From Ctena decussata (taxonomy: Eukaryota; Mollusca; Bivalvia; Lucinida; Lucinidae), in NCBI GenBank assembly GCA_963989385.1, contig OZ022499.1, positions 75,206,203 to 75,270,202 on the forward strand: a DNA stretch of 64,000 bases, read 5' to 3'. The notes beneath the pieces are model-generated. The model ran no database searches. It had not been told where the DNA came from and saw only the letters and a list, made by a program, of their open reading frames with translations. Positions 1 through 15,400 of this stretch are shown here, one piece after another. The number at the start of each line of letters is the position of its first letter. Position 1 is the first letter of the stretch. Both the position numbers and the translations under genes were made by a program.

Positions 1-95
1 TTTTAGAAGTGGGGGGAAAAACATGGAGGTGCAGCCATACATTGTAAAATTTGATTTTGTATTGCAGTTTTGTGTCAAAAAATGCAGGTGGAATG

Positions 96-162
96 GCAAA
101 CAGTGTATACCCTGATCAGACTGCTCCTTATGAGCAGTCTGATCTGGGTCTGCACTGTTTGC
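96..162. repeat. Family A MITE hairpin, copy 1
   Basis: GCAAACAGTGTATACCC pairs with GGGTCTGCACTGTTTGC around TGATCAGACTGCTCC/GAGCAGTCTGATC. Flanks at about 60-95 and 163-205 (GATGCA-like; CCTATCTGTCCCAATAC) recur at other copies, so the full element is roughly 150 bp. Confidence 0.8.
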
Positions 163-252
163 ACTGACCTATCTGTCCCAATACTTTAGAAATTTTATGG
201 TAGAGCTTATTATATATATCAGCTTAAGTAGAGCTATGTTTTGATCTTTCAG

Positions 253-486
253 CAAGAAGAACATCTACTAGACATCTTGGGAATGTCCCACCGGTATGGC
301 TTTGTGGAGCTGGAAAATTCTATATCAGAATATCTGAAGGCCATCCTCAACATCAGAAATGTCTGTCTTATTTATGACCTGGCCAATATGTACAGCCTGA
401 AGTCTTTGTGCAATGTTTGTAAAGAATATATGGACAGAAATGCATCTCATATATTAAACAGTGAGGCATTTCTTAGCCTATCACAG
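253..486 (+). CDS. BTBD9: BTBD9 exon (end of BTB, start of BACK)
   Basis: 78 codons, phase 0 at both ends. Acceptor ctttcAG at 251-252 and donor GTACGT at 487. It begins QEEHLLDILGMSHRYGF and ends EAFLSLSQ, matching the junction between the BTB and BACK domains. The preceding bases in the same frame are intronic, so the apparent ATG-less upstream extension is not coding. Confidence 0.95.
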
Positions 487-3400
487 GTACGTTGGTTAGA
501 ATTTATTCTTGAAAGCGTTTAAAAAGCACCTTGAATAAGTGTCATTATCTTTATAACTTGATACATTATAGAATTTTAACAGTACCGTGTTTAATCAGTT
601 AAAAGATTGGAATTTTCCCTTCTAAAGGAGTCCCTAAGATCTAGCTCTGTCTTAGATCTAGATCTGTAAGATGGATTTAGATCTTTTGGATTGTTTTGGA
701 TAAGAAAAACCCATCTTACAGCTGACTTACTCACGACTGATTTGCATATTTATGGTAACTTTGGATGGGTTAACTGGAAACTTAACCCGATCTTATAACT
801 GAATTAATACGGTAATATTGCATTATATACAAAAACAGTCTTTTGCTAGGAAAATGTGAGGAGCTTTTTGCGCTTCACTGCATGTGCATTTTTCGGCACC
901 CATCATTAGCTTAAACCAATATTTAAGGATTTATGTCATCTAGTACACACACATACCAGCTGCTAGAGTTACCATCAAAACTTCTTTTGTAGACCACTGA
1001 GTAGTTTCTGTATTTGACCAGAAGAAAATGATGAGTTTTAACTGTTTACAGTGTATTGCATATAGAGAGTGGCCATTGTCTAGTGGTTAGAGTGACTCGG
1101 TTATGGTGCAGAAAGTCGCCTGAAGGTCGTGAGTTCGCAGCTCACTGTCGCCATCCGATGACTGGAAAACTCCGTCAGTAAATGGGTACCTTTTTCAAAT
1201 CAGGGAAGGATAAGGCAGCGAAAGAAGAAAGAGATGGGCTCCGCCTTTCATCAGCTGTGCCCAAGATACAGTGGGTCTCTAACCCCCACTGTCCCCACGG
1301 CTATTAGACTATGGGAAACCTTTACCTTTTATTGCATATAGATACTTGCTTATAACAAACTTCCTTATTTTTAGTCCTCAGTGAAGGAGTTGATCTCCAG
1401 AGATTCATTCTGTGCTCCAGAGATACAGATTTTTAGCGCAATAAGAGAATGGGCCAGCCAGAACATGAATGTGGACCCCACCCCTATTCTGGAGGCTGTA
1501 CGCTTGCCGTTAATGACTATGCATGAGCTGCTGAATGTGGTGCGAGACACAAACCTCGTCACAGCTGATTCTATTCTTGATGCCATAAAACTACAAACAG
1601 AAAGTCGTGATATGGACTTGCAGTATAGAGGCTTTTTGGGTGAGTACTTGAATGTCCCATGACAGGCTTTGAGATTTGGGGATTGTTGATGATAGTCATT
1701 GATAATTTACATTTAGACCATGTCAGAACAAATATTGTATATGCTTTGGAGAGAGGCCCTTGGGGAAGATTGGGCATATCAGAGCTCCAGATAAGAAGGG
1801 GTATTGAGGATAATTCAAAGATAATTTTTCTTATTTCTCAACGAAAACATATGTTGTGACCCCTCATTAGAACCGTCTCGATGAGAGGGTTCTAATGATG
1901 GGTCACAAAATATGTTTTTGTGGAGAAATATGGCTAATTATCCCAAAATTATCTCTGTTACCCCTTCTTATCTGGAGCACTGGCATATCCACTGGAGTTG
2001 TCCTGAAAAAAACTGTCATTATTAGTATTAGTTTAGTTATTTTTATTTTCATGTTCATCGAAATGTCATCAGCCCCTTATCTTAATCAGTCATTACAGTG
2101 GGTGTTACTAAACTGTCATGTTTTATCTTTGTTATTTCTTTCCTGTGTAGCACCAAAGTCTTATGTCAGTTTTTACCTCTTATTTACCTATCACCAGTCA
2201 GGTCAACACATACAGATAATTAGATGTGCTTCATAGCATAAGTAGGGTAAGAAAATAATCAGTAAAGTTGTTTTATCAAATGAAAAAGATGTTTTTTGAT
2301 ACCACATGTGTGTATGGAAGGTAAATGAAAATTATCTCAAGAGTTTTCAACAGCCACACTTTACTTTACCACAGTCTACACACCTGCTTTCACTTCCAGT
2401 TCTAAGGTAAATTCAGGTAATTCTCCATTAAAACATATGTTGTGACCACTCACCAAAATTGTCTTGGGGTGGGGTCACAGCATACATGTTTATGGAAAAA
2501 TAAGAAAATTTATCAAGAATTATAGTAAGATATTTGCCTTACCTTGACCAATGTGAGACTGCTGATTATGTTACAGTTCCGGAGGAAAATATTGCTACGA
2601 CTCGGCATGGTGCCACTGTGATACGAGGTGAAATGAAGGCTGCTCTGCTGGATGGAGACACGTCTAATTACGACCTTGACCGAGGCTTTACCCGACACCT
2701 CATCGATGATAATAATGGGCAAGGCATTGTGATACGACTGGAACAACCTTATATAATCAATACTGTTAAATTACTGCTGTGGGACAAAGACACTAGGTTT
2801 GTACCATAAAAAGTTGTGATTGGGACACCATAAGTAATTACTGTAATTATCCTAATAATGGAAGACAGAGGCTTATGAATTGCTCTCGAGGCTATGAGCC
2901 GGAAAACATCATTGAGGGTGAAAGTGCTAGAATCATCTATGATCAGTGGCTTGATCCCAGCAGTGATTGGCATTAATGTGTTTGCTTTGACAGCTCATCG
3001 CAATTTCAACCATCACTTAGAACATCAGATTAAGATAAGACTCTACTAATAAATATTAGTACTAGTTCGTATTTTAGAGATCTTGTAATGAATTGTATTA
3101 TCTGTTTGGCATAACTTTTTGTAGAATGACAGTCAATTTCTATTAAACATGAGTATAAAAATAATAAAATATGTCTAAGAAATCTGCATAAGTCTGACCT
3201 GTGTCTAGACAGTCTCCTGTAACTTGACTGTTCAAATTTTTATGATAATTACACAGTGTTCAAGGTTGACTGGCAGCTAGCATGTGTATTTATTATTGTT
3301 ATAAACATTTTAATGATGTGCGACTGAGACAAAATCATTATTATAACAGCTTCTCTACAGAGGTTGAGATAAGATTACTGACAAGCTCTCAAGTCAAAAG

Positions 3401-6400
3401 CCAATGTCTGTAGAGTATTTCAGACCCTTTCCGCACACTTGATGTTATATGGTTTATACTAGGAAGCTGTTAGCCCCGTGAGTAGTTATAAGCCTCTGTG
3501 AAAGAGTATGGTTTTACATTGCAGTAATGCATCAAAAAGATATAGATGGAATGGCAAACAGTGTGGACTCTGATCAGACAGCTTCTTTTGAAGCAGTCTG
3601 ATCAGGGTCACCGCTGAATGCTCAGACCTATCCTTTCAATTTTTAGAATTTTACAGTATTATTAATTTCACAAAAGCATGACAGTATTGAGGTTTTTACT
3701 GAAGTAAAATATTGGCAAGAGCACATGGCAATCAGACGGATTGCACTTGTAACCAGAAGTAAGATGTAAGATATCATTGAAATACCTGTAAATTACCACA
3801 TCTACCCCCAAACCTCAACCTTTTTTATGAATTTTTTTCCAACCTCGCACAAATCTGTGCCCTGTCTAGGGATACATTTTATTAAACTATGGGCAAACAG
3901 TGTAGAACCTTAAAAGCAGTGTGAGCTGTATTTACTGTCCAAATATTTACAGTAAATGCCATTTAAGATTTAATATTTGATTTATCAGTGTTCATTGTGT
4001 AATGAAACCAGTGGGCGGAGCTAAAATTGCATGAAGTGCAAAGCCCTTCTTAGAAAATTTTAGTGATGACCATTGGCTTCTTTACATGATGAATGCTGAA
4101 AAGTTAAATTTCAATCCCTGTATTTACACTTTATTTTTAGACCCTTTCTGTTTTTATGGTAATTTAGTGTAGAATATGCAAAATATGGGTTGAAGAAAAG
4201 TTAATGATGGCATGTAAATGTTAGCAGTTGAAGAAAAAATATAAGTAAAAGTATTGAATATCAACATAAAAAATAACTGTGACACATGTTGATGTGGACT
4301 TTGACAAATTCTGAAATGACTATACGATAATATTATATGTTCTGATTTAAGATTAACTGACCTTGATTATTTGGGTTTAAATATTTTTTTGTTTCATATT
4401 TCCTACATATACTGAATATGTAAATTAGTTATTTGGCTATAAGATGGGTTTTTCCCTTCCAAAACAATTCCAGAAATCTAGAATCTTAGAATAAAAAATC
4501 TGAATTGATGTTCTATGATGGGTCTAGATTTTTTGAGGGAAAGCGTATGAGTTATAACCATATAAATTTGGTATTCTAATTGACTTGTAACCATTTTTTT
4601 CAGGTCTTACTCCTACTACATAGAGATATCCATGGATGATAAAGATTATGAGAGGATTATAGACCACACCAAATACTTGTGTAGATCCTCACAAACGCTG
4701 CATTTTCCAGCAAAAGTTGTCAAGTAAGAACTATAACGAAAATCAGTGTTTGGTTAACTTGACAAAGTTGTTAGTCAAGGACTTATTAAATCTTCTAGTA
4801 CTCTTAAACCATGTTCACTAATACAGTCGAATCTCGATAGTTCGAACGCCGACTTTTCGAAAATACCGGATTTTTCGAATTAGAAACAAGGTCCCGTTCG
4901 TCAGTCCCTTTGTTCTGTGCAAAAAAACTTCCGCAAATTCGAAATTCGATTATTCGAAAAATCGGATTTTTCGAAAGAAAAATTCGGTCCCGTTGACGGA
5001 AATTCATTATAAATACACCTCAATTATTCGAACTAAAAATTTTTGCCCTAGATTCACGCCGGAAGATTACGGTTATTGTCATCGATGGATTAATAATTGG
5101 ACCCTCCGGTAATTTTACAGTTGATTGTACAGGTAACTGGCGCGTCTGTTTGGTCTACTTATTTATAACTGTTACGTGATTAGGTCATATTTCGGATGAG
5201 TAAAAGGTGTCTTTAATCACCTATTTAGGCAGGGATTATCGTGTTTGAAGTTTGCAAACTGGGTGATGTTAAAGGGTATACCGACTTAATCTAAATAAAT
5301 TTAAATTCCATTTATTTTTGCTTTCTTCTGTTTTTGCAATTTCTTAGCGAGCACCGACTAGCCGACAATCAGTCTGATTAATATTCCAAGTCCTTCCGAT
5401 CTGTATAAAAACCGGAACAAAAACGGCTGTTTATGACATACGGAAGCGAATAACAAAGGCTCAGACCAGCATGCGCACCTGCACGAATGCAGATTTCGCA
5501 GACTAGTTTGTGTTTTCGCTGTTCCCAGTTTATATGTCGTTCAACAGCCTTTCGCATGAAGCGGTTCAATGAACTGGTTTTGCTTTTCTCCGAAAATTGA
5601 AAGTAGGCTAATTCCCAGAAACTCAAACTGAAAGTGAAAGTACAATGATTGTAGGCCGAGACAAAAACAAGCTGGGGAACACCACAAGCCTGTTTCCGTG
5701 CCGACGGGCTTTGGTCTTCGCCAGCTGCTTACTCCGGCCTGTGAATTTCTTGAGCTGCACATATTGTGCATCCATTGGAGTTCATGGATTTTCCAACGTT
5801 TTTGGTATGTTTATTATTAATCCAGTTTGTGTATTTGTAAATAAAAAATAATTCATATTCTTATTTTGTTTTCTTCATTTATTTTTGAATTTACGAGGTT
5901 CTGTAAGTATAAAGAAATTCAATATCGAATCGGACCGATATCACCTCTCTTTCTGCCACCGAAATGTTGATTTCCGGTAATGTACGGAAATGAACGGAAG
6001 TCAACGAATTCGTAAATTCGAACTACGGATAATTCGAATAAAATATCGTGGTCCCTGTCAATTCGAATTACCGAGGTTCGACTGTATACCGTATACTAGT
6101 AATTTTCACGTGTTCAAATTTTCGCGGTTAAGGGTAAAAAACATAAACATTAATTTTTGCGATTTTTAATTTTCGCAGTTAGCAGCATGCGTGAAAAGCA
6201 AAACTACTTCTTTTTCACTTGAGCCAGTTTGTTCATTAACCTGCGGCAGGGCTGCCGCAGGTTAATGAAATAACAGGCTCAAGTGAAAATTACCAGCAAT
6301 TACCGAATCAAACAGAACTAAAGTATTTTAACACTGTGTCTATAGAAGATACTTTGTAAGAAAAGGAAATTATTTTGCGATTTTAATATTTGCGCTTTCT

Positions 6401-9400
6401 AAGTGACCTTTACCTCGTATACGGTATGTTGCTGGAAAAAAAATCACACAATTTTCGAGGCATTTTATGGCAGCGTTTTTGTTTGTACAACACATTTGAA
6501 AATGTAACATTTTGTTAACTTACTTTAACAACACCAAAAGTTTTGAACAACTGGGCCCAGAGATTCAGATAAGATTTTGCTGACAAGTCTTATACATTTT
6601 CTGTTAATTTGAATGGGTACATTTAAAGAAGAAGTAACTCAAACACTTCAGTTTGTGCCGCCTCATATGGGTCAACTTTTAAATTGAGTTTAGACCTGTC
6701 CAAAGAGTGGTAGAAAAATCCACTGGTCTTACATCAGGGTGGATGATCAAGTACTTTTTTGCGTCATTTTCTTACGTCATTCTGAACAAGGAAACCCCAG
6801 GAATTCTTCACGTTTTAGTTAATAATTTCATTATTTATGTATGCATTCTTTCAAAATGCAGTGCAGTGAAAGTGTAGTCATGGGAACTTTCAGTAGATAT
6901 TGGCGATTTTATCATGAGTTTTATAGTTTTTGTTGCACCTGCTTTAGCAAGGTGCGATATAGGAGTTCACTTTTCCGTCCGTCCGTCAGTCCATCCGTCC
7001 GTCCGTCCATCAGTCCGTCCACAATTACGTCGACCCTAGTGTTCGGGTCAATTATTCTCAATCTATGATACCTACATTCATCAAACCTGGTATAAAGTTT
7101 CTACTTAGAATGGTCTCGAGGAACCTTGAACTTATTTTGACCTTTGACCTATTTTTCATGCTCTAATGACTTTGTAAAATTCTGTGCCTTCCGTCCATCC
7201 ACAATTACGTCGCCCCTAGTGTTCGGGTCCATTATTCTCAATCTATGATACCTACGTTCATCAAACCTGGTATAAAGTTTCTACTTAGAATGGTCTCGAG
7301 GAACCTTGCACTTATTTTGACCTTTGACCTATTTTTCATGCTCTAATGACTTTGTAAAATTCTGTGCCTTCCGTCCATCCACAATTAAGTCGACCCTAGT
7401 GTTCGGGTCCATTATTCTCAATCTATGATACCTACGTTCATCAAACCTGGTATAAAGTTTCGTCTTAGAATGGTCTCAAGGAACCTTGCACTTATTTTGA
7501 CCTTTGACTTATTTTTCGTGCTCTGGTGACTTCATAAAATTCTATGCCAGAATTGCCCAAATTTCTACATAAATTCATCAGACCTAGTGTACACTTTCCT
7601 CTAACCATGGTATGTACTACTGAGAAAGCATTAGGCAGGTGCGACATAGCATTCCGCGGAATTCTTGTAGATAATCGTCCCCCAACATCCGAAACCGAAA
7701 GTAGGCTGTGACACATGAACGATGTTGTTGCTCCAAAACTGGGGGTGGTTTAAATAAGCATGCATTTGGCTACAAAGAAGTTATCTTGAAAAAAAACTAA
7801 CCACGAAACAGCCGTTGTTGTGGAATTTCCAGTATTTCCTGTGACTTGAAAACCATGTGATCATTCACCCTGTTACATGGGTTAAACCACAACCATGGTT
7901 ATCAGTATTATAAGTGCTACAGCTACAAATATCGAGAATCCCAGCAGTGGTTAAAAATATTTTTTAAAGATATATAAGTTTTATGCTGTAAAATTAACAA
8001 GTTAAAATGACCCTATTGAAATCACATCATTTATGGAAAAGAAGACATAAATTTAAAGGTAGGTTCCTGTACTTTGGAATGCATCATAATTTTGATGATT
8101 TTTTATCCAAGTTGTTGGAAAGCACTTATATAGAGGAAATGAATAAGTTTCACTAAAAAGTGTAAATCAAAAAATCGTAGAAAAGTCAATTTGCAAGGGA
8201 TTTCCTAACTCTGCTTCGCACACCAGTTAGCGCTATTTTTAGTTCGCGCCAAAAATAGATAACATAGCTGACGTCATGCTGCATTGCATTTCGGGATAGT
8301 TTTAACCCATCGGCCATGCCAGGACCTCTGGAAGAGCTCACGGCAAGAGAAAATTAACCGTTGGCAAATGACATCAGATACTGCAGACTTATAGACATAT
8401 ACACATATTTATTTTTAGAACTGGAATTCCAACAAAAGAAAATAAACCAAAGGGAAAACGACTATTTTCTACATTATCTGACGATTTTCTCAGTAGCAAC
8501 AGTTTCAGAAAAATAAGAGAATTCAATACTACCCTGAAAAGGACAAAATTATTTTGTGAACATAATTGTTATCGCTAGGCCAGGAACCTACCTTTAAGTG
8601 GTTAAAGGTCATTAAGCTGAGCTCATGTATTGCATGCTAAATCACTTTGTCTGTTTTAATATTTTAGGTATATCCGAGTAGTGGGTACCCACAACACACA
8701 GAACAGAGTGTTCCATCTAGTCTCATTTGAATGTATGTACACACTGAAACCCTTCCAGCTGGAACAGGGACTCACTGGTAAATATTTACTTTTACCATAA
8801 AAATCATATGTATTGGGACAGATAGGTGTGAGCAAATAATGCAGACCCAGATCAGACTACTCCCAAAGGAGCGGCCTGATTAGGGTTTACACTCTCTGCT
8901 ATTCCATCTGCACCTTTCAAATGGCTTTATGCATGTTCAACCAAGCTGTTTCGTTTTAGGACAATTACAGTAATTATTAATAGGTGTCCCAAATTTTAGA
9001 ATTTTAATGGTACATTGTAAAGCATTATTTGGACAATTAGGACCGAATGAAGTCTCGTACTTCAGTAATTATAACAAGTAATGCGGTGTGACATTATATA
9101 CAAACAAGCGTCATTATCACAGACTTACTGGACATGAGCAGTTATGATGACACTGATGCTGTTCGGTTGTTTTTCCCAAAACAAAACTGGTTTCATGTTT
9201 CAAATTTAGTCTTCTGTGTGAAGTTTTTCGCCAGTTTATGAGAGGAAAGTAATGTAAATATATGGAAGAAGTTTTACTTTTTGGACATTAAAGGAATGTA
9301 TCAGAGACAGTGGGGCATGTGGAAATTTCGCATTCAACCCACTGTTATTTAGGGTTCATTTACTTTGTGGCCAGCCCACTGTCACTCATACCCTAGCAGA

Positions 9401-12400
9401 ACAAAATGAATTTATTCCTTCAGAAATGTCTGTAAGTGAATGTACTTGTGAGTCCATGAAAAGTTTGTGCAACTGTACATTTATTGTATGTTGTTAATTG
9501 AAACAGCCCATTTTATATCATACATATAATAATCAGCCATTTTCTGGAAAAGAAATAAAACAAAACAAACTATTGTGTGTGCACTGCTTTACTTTACAAT
9601 TTTTGAACTTATTTCAGAGCTCTAGATAAGAGAGAGTATTTGGTGATAATAAGGGATAATGTTTGTTGATTCTGCATAAAAACATATGTTGTTACCCCTC
9701 ATCTGAACCGTCTTGACGAGACGGTTCAGATGAGGGGTCACAACATATGGTTTCAATGAGAAACAAGAAAAATTATCCTTAATTATCATCAAATACTCAC
9801 TCTTATCTAGAGCTCTGTTATTTTAAGCCTGTTTGGTGCATTAATTGTTGGCAGATCAACTGTTAGGCAAACAAGATAAAAACATTAAGGCAGACATTTT
9901 TGTACAAGAAAGAAAAAAATATTACACTGCAGGCTGCACCTAATCCAGCTTCATATTTGCCTTGCCTTTCAGTTCCAACAGAAAATGTAGCTACAATACC
10001 ACACAATGCCATAGTAACAGAAGGAGTAAGTCGGAGCAGAAATGCCCTTATAAATGGTGACATTAGACAATACGACTGGGATTCCGGCTACACATGTCAT
10101 CAGTTAGGAAGTGGCTGTATTGTTATACAGTTTCCCCAGCCATATATCATTGGCTGTATGAGGTAATGTTTTAGGTGGATTCTTATTTCAGTTGTTTGTG
10201 TTATTCATAATGACATGTTGTGGACTGAGGCAGTTCTAATGAGGGGCCACAAAATGCGTATTTATGAAGAATTTAGTATTTTTTCCATAAAATGTTTGTT
10301 GCTGCATGATAGAACAGCAGTCCTTAATATCCTTATGGAAGACAAAAAGTTATTTCATTGAGAAAAAATAGAAGGAGGTGGCCCTTGATAGAGAGACAGC
10401 TCTGAGGGGTGAAGCCATATGGATCATTTTGTTATAAATCTGCTTATGAAAGATGTGTACTGCATATATCCGGTCAAACTACATTTTTTCTGGACACCAG
10501 ATAAGGATATGCACAAGTTTCACAAGTACAAACAACACTTCTCTCACCCATGTTGTCTCACCAAAGACTGGCAGAAAATCATCAGTAGGCAAGCCACATG
10601 ATGCCAGACAGTGACTCTTGTGACTGATTTTTCTAGCTGTATGTCACATCCATGAAAGATACTTGTAATACATATTGCATGTCATTGATCTGGCCTCATC
10701 AATAATTCTGAGCTGACAGATGGATGAATGGATGACTTGCGATTTTACGTCCTTTTCAACAGTATTTCGGTCATACCTGGACAATGGGAGGATGATAATG
10801 AAAGGCTGTTTGCAATGGAACCCTGTTTACACTTGAAAAGATACCTGCTGCCAGCTGGGATCAAACTTGGGACTGCTAGATCAGCAGGCCAGCGCTTAAC
10901 CCACTAGGCTACAGTGGCTTTGACTGAGCTTACAGATCATATTTATATTAATGTTAACCAGTTCCCATTGGCCAGTACATTGCATCGACAGTTTGCATGG
11001 CAGAAATTTAATTAGATAATTCAGATTTTGAAAATTAAGTGTGCATGACCAGATAGGACTGTGTGACATTATCTTGAGACATACACATTTTGATATATGG
11101 GTATCCCTCCATGTTTTCTGATAATTCTATCAAGGAAAACAACTTTTGTTGCTTCCAGTTCGCTTCCCTGAGCAAGAAAACCCTACCAAACTCTTAAAGA
11201 AAAGAATTTGCTCCTAAAGGAGCTAATTCTTTCCTTTAAGAATTGACCCATATTGAGAAATGATTCAAAAATGAAAATGGCAGAGTTGCTTCCCTTGAAA
11301 GTATACACATTTACCTTAAAGAGAAAATATCCAGAATTGAATAAAGAAAACTAATTTTCATAGTCAAACTTGATCATGTGATGATTTCTGTCAGCTTGGA
11401 GTCATGCTGCCATGGTACAATACTTTTATTTCAGACTGTTATTATGGGATTGTGACGACAGAAGCTACAGCTACTTTATAGAGACGTCATATGACAGCCA
11501 GAATTGGCACATGGTCTGTGACAAGAGACAAGAAGCTTGCAAGTGAGTAAAACAATGGACCATACTGCTGGTCTATGGCATCAGGTTTTTAGCTCACCTG
11601 AGCCGAAGGCTCATAGGTGAGCTTATAGTATAGGCAGGCCTCCGTCCTTCATCCGTCTTTCGTCCGTCCACCATTTTAAAAGGTCTTCTTCTCCGAAAGC
11701 GCTGGGCCGATCAAAGCCAAATTTTATATGGAGCCTTCATGGGTTGGGGAGAACGAAAGTTTGTTCGTGGTATCTGGGTCACATGACTGACCAAGATGGC
11801 CGCCACGCCCATATATGGTAAAAATCCTTCAAAAATCTTCTTCTCCAGAACCAAAAGGCCTGTGACCTTGAAACTTGGTATGTAGCATCGGGCATGCCGG
11901 CTCATCATAGTTTGTACAAATGATGACCTTGACCTAATTTATGACATGGTCAACTTTGGTACGATTGGCTTTTATATGGGAAAACGCTTAAACTGCGGAT
12001 TTCTCAGAAACTGTTTAAGTCTAAGGTACAATTCTTGGTATACATGGTCAACTCTAAATGAGCAAATGAAGATATTATGTCACTTAAGGTCAAGGTCATT
12101 CGGTCAGACCATCCGACGTCAAGATTTTCAAACATCTTCTTCTCTGAAACCACTTCCCTAATTGAAGCCAAATTTCATATGGAGTCTTAGTGGGATGGGG
12201 GAACGTAATTTGTATGCGCGGTCTGGGTCACATGACCAAGATGGCCGCCATGCCCATATATGGTGAAAAACCCTTCAAAAATCTTCTTCTCCAGACCCAA
12301 AAGGCCTATGACCTTGAAACTTGGTATGTAGCATCGGGCATGCGGGCCCATCATAGTTTGTACAAATGATGACCTTGTGATGACCTTGATCTAATTTATG

Positions 12401-15400
12401 ACATGGTCAACTTTGGTATGTTTGGCTTTTATATGGGAAAACGCTTAAACTGCATATTTCTCAGAAACTATTTAAGTCTAAGGTACAATACTTGGTATAC
12501 ATGGTCAACTAAATGAACAAATGAAAATATTATGTCACTAAAGGTCAAGGTCCGTCCATCCGCCGTCAAGACTTTCGAGCATCTTCTTCTCTGAAACCAC
12601 TTCGCCAATTGAAGCCAAATGTCATATGGAGTTTCAGTGGGATAGGGGAATGTAAGTTTATATGCGGGGTCTGTGTGACATTATCAAGATGGCTGCCATG
12701 CCCATATATGGTAAAACCCCTTCATAAATCTTCTTCTCCAGACCCAAAAGGCCTATGACCTTGAAACTTGGTATGTAGCATCGGGCATGCGGGCCCATCA
12801 TAGTTTGTACAAATGATGACCTTGTGATGACCTTGACCTAATTTATGACATGGTCAACTTTGGTACGTCAGGCTTTTAAAACGCTTAAACAGTGGATTTC
12901 TCAGAAACTATTTAAGTCTTAGGTACAATACTTGGTATACATGATCAACTAAATGAGCAAATGAAGATATTATGTCACTAAAGGTCAAGGTCATTCGGTC
13001 AGATCATCCGACGTCAAGATTTTCAAACATCTTCTTCTCTGAAACCACTTCCCTAATTGAAGCCAAATTTCATATGGAGTCTTAGTGGGATGGGGGAACG
13101 TAATTTGTATGCGCGGTCTGGGTCACATGACCAAGATGGCCGCCATGCCCATATATGGTAAAAACCCTTCAAAAATCTTCTTCTCCAGATCCAAAAGGCC
13201 TATGACCTTGAAACTTGGTATGTAGCATTGGGCATGCAGGCCCATCATAGTTTATACAAATGATTACCTTGCGATGACCTTGACATAATTTATGACATGG
13301 TCAACTTTGGTATGTTGAGCTTTTATATGGGAAAACGCGTAAACAGTGGATTTCTCAGAAACTATTTAAGTCTAAGGTACAATATTTGGTATTTATGGTC
13401 AACTAAATGAACAAATGAAGATATTATGTCACTTAAGGTCAAGGTCATAAGGTCAGACCATCCGTCGTCAAGATTTTCAAACATCTTCTCCTCTGAAACC
13501 ACTGGGCCTGTTGAAGCCAAATTTCATATGGAGTCTCAATGGGATGGGAGAACGAAAGTTTTAGGCGCGGAATCTGGGTCACATGACCAAGATGGCCACC
13601 ATGCCCATATATGGTAAAAACCCTTCAAAATCTTCTACTCCAGAACCAAAAGGCCTATGACCTTGAAACTTGGTATGTAGCATCGGGCATGTGGGCCTAT
13701 CATAGTTTATACAAATGATGCCATTGCGATGACCTTGACCTAATTTATGACGCAGTCAACTTTGGTACCTTAGGCTTTTATATGAGAAAACGCTTAAACA
13801 GTGGATTTCTCTGAAACTATTTAAGTCTAAGGTACAATATTTGGTATTTATGGTCAACGAAATGAACAAATGAAGATATTATGTCACTAAAGGTCAAGGT
13901 CATCCTGTCAGCCCATCTGTTGTCAAGATTTTCAAACATCTTCTCCTCAGAGACCACTGGGCCGATTGAAGCCAAATTTCATATGGAGTCTCAGTGGGAT
14001 AGGGGAATGAAAGTATATACGTGGGGTCTGGGTCACCGCCATGCCTGTATATGGTGAAAATCCTTCAAAAATCTTCTTCTTCAAAACCAAAAGGCCTACG
14101 ACCTTGAAACTTGGTATGTAGCATTGGGCATGCAAGCTCATCATAGTTTGTACAAATGATGACCTTGGGATGACCTAGATCTAATTTATGACATTGACAC
14201 CTTTATTACGCTTTTATATGGGAAAACGCTTAAACAGTGGATTTCTCAGAAACTATTTAATTCTAAGGTACAATACTTGGTATACATGGTCAACTTAATG
14301 AACAAATGAAGATATTATGTCACTAAAGGTCAAGGTCATTCCGTCGGACCATCTGTCGTCAAGATTTTCAAACATCTTCTCCTCTGAAACCACTGGGGAG
14401 ATTGAAGCCAAATTTCATATGGAGTCTTAGTGGGATGGGGGAACGAAAGTTGGGTCCCGGGATCTGGGTCACATAACCAAGATGGCCGCCATGTCCATAT
14501 ATGGTAAAACCCCTTCAAAAATCATTTTCTCCAGAATCAAAAGGCCTATGACCTTGAAACTTGGTATGTAGCATATGGTACGTGGGCCCATCATAATTTA
14601 TACAAATCAGGACTGTGCATTGAGTGTGACCTAATTTATGGCAAGGTCAATTTGATGCATTAGAAAATTCTTAAACTGTGGGTTTCTCAGAAACCATTCA
14701 AGTTGATATTTGGTATTTGTGGTTAATTAAGGGAGCCTATGAAGATATTATGTTGTTTAAGGTCAAGGTCATTCTTTGTTCAAGGTCACTGTGATTCTGT
14801 TGCCTGTCAACATTTTCAAACATCTTCTCTGAAGCCATTGGGCTGTTTGAAGCTGTGTTTCATACGGAGCTTTACTGAGTTAAAAGAATCAAAGATTGTT
14901 GAGCTGGTCATGGTCACATGATCAAGATGGACACCATGCCCATATATGGTAAAACTCCTTCAAAAATCTTCTTATCCTGAATCAAAGGCACAATGACCTC
15001 GTGTCATGGTATGTAGCATTGAGAACTGGGGCTCATCATAGTTTGTACAATCATGATGGTGCATTGGCTTTGACCTTATATATGGCAAGGTCAACTTTGG
15101 TATGTTTTGCTTTTATATGGGTAAATGCTTAAAACAGTTGATTTCATGGATTTTTCAAGCCTAGATATAATAATTGGAAAATATGGTTAACTAAATGAAT
15201 ACATGAAGACATAAGGTCATTTTTTGAACTTTGCTCATGGTCACTGAAATTTTAAAATTAAAATATGCACACCTTTAAAGTTACTGGTTTCAAATTTGTA
15301 ACAAATGAGCAAAATGACAAATTGTGTCTGTTGACAGAAGGTGTCAGGTGAGCTACAGGACCATTGGTCCTCTGGTTTATACAAGGGACCTATAGTTTGG

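Noticed and set aside
4824..6084. Transposase gene inside T1
   Set aside because: The 60-80-codon frames on both strands show no catalytic or DNA-binding signature; the element looks non-autonomous.
13426..13617. Short proteins MSLKVKV... at 13426 and 27481
   Set aside because: Same frame recurring in every unit of element F; a repeat artefact.
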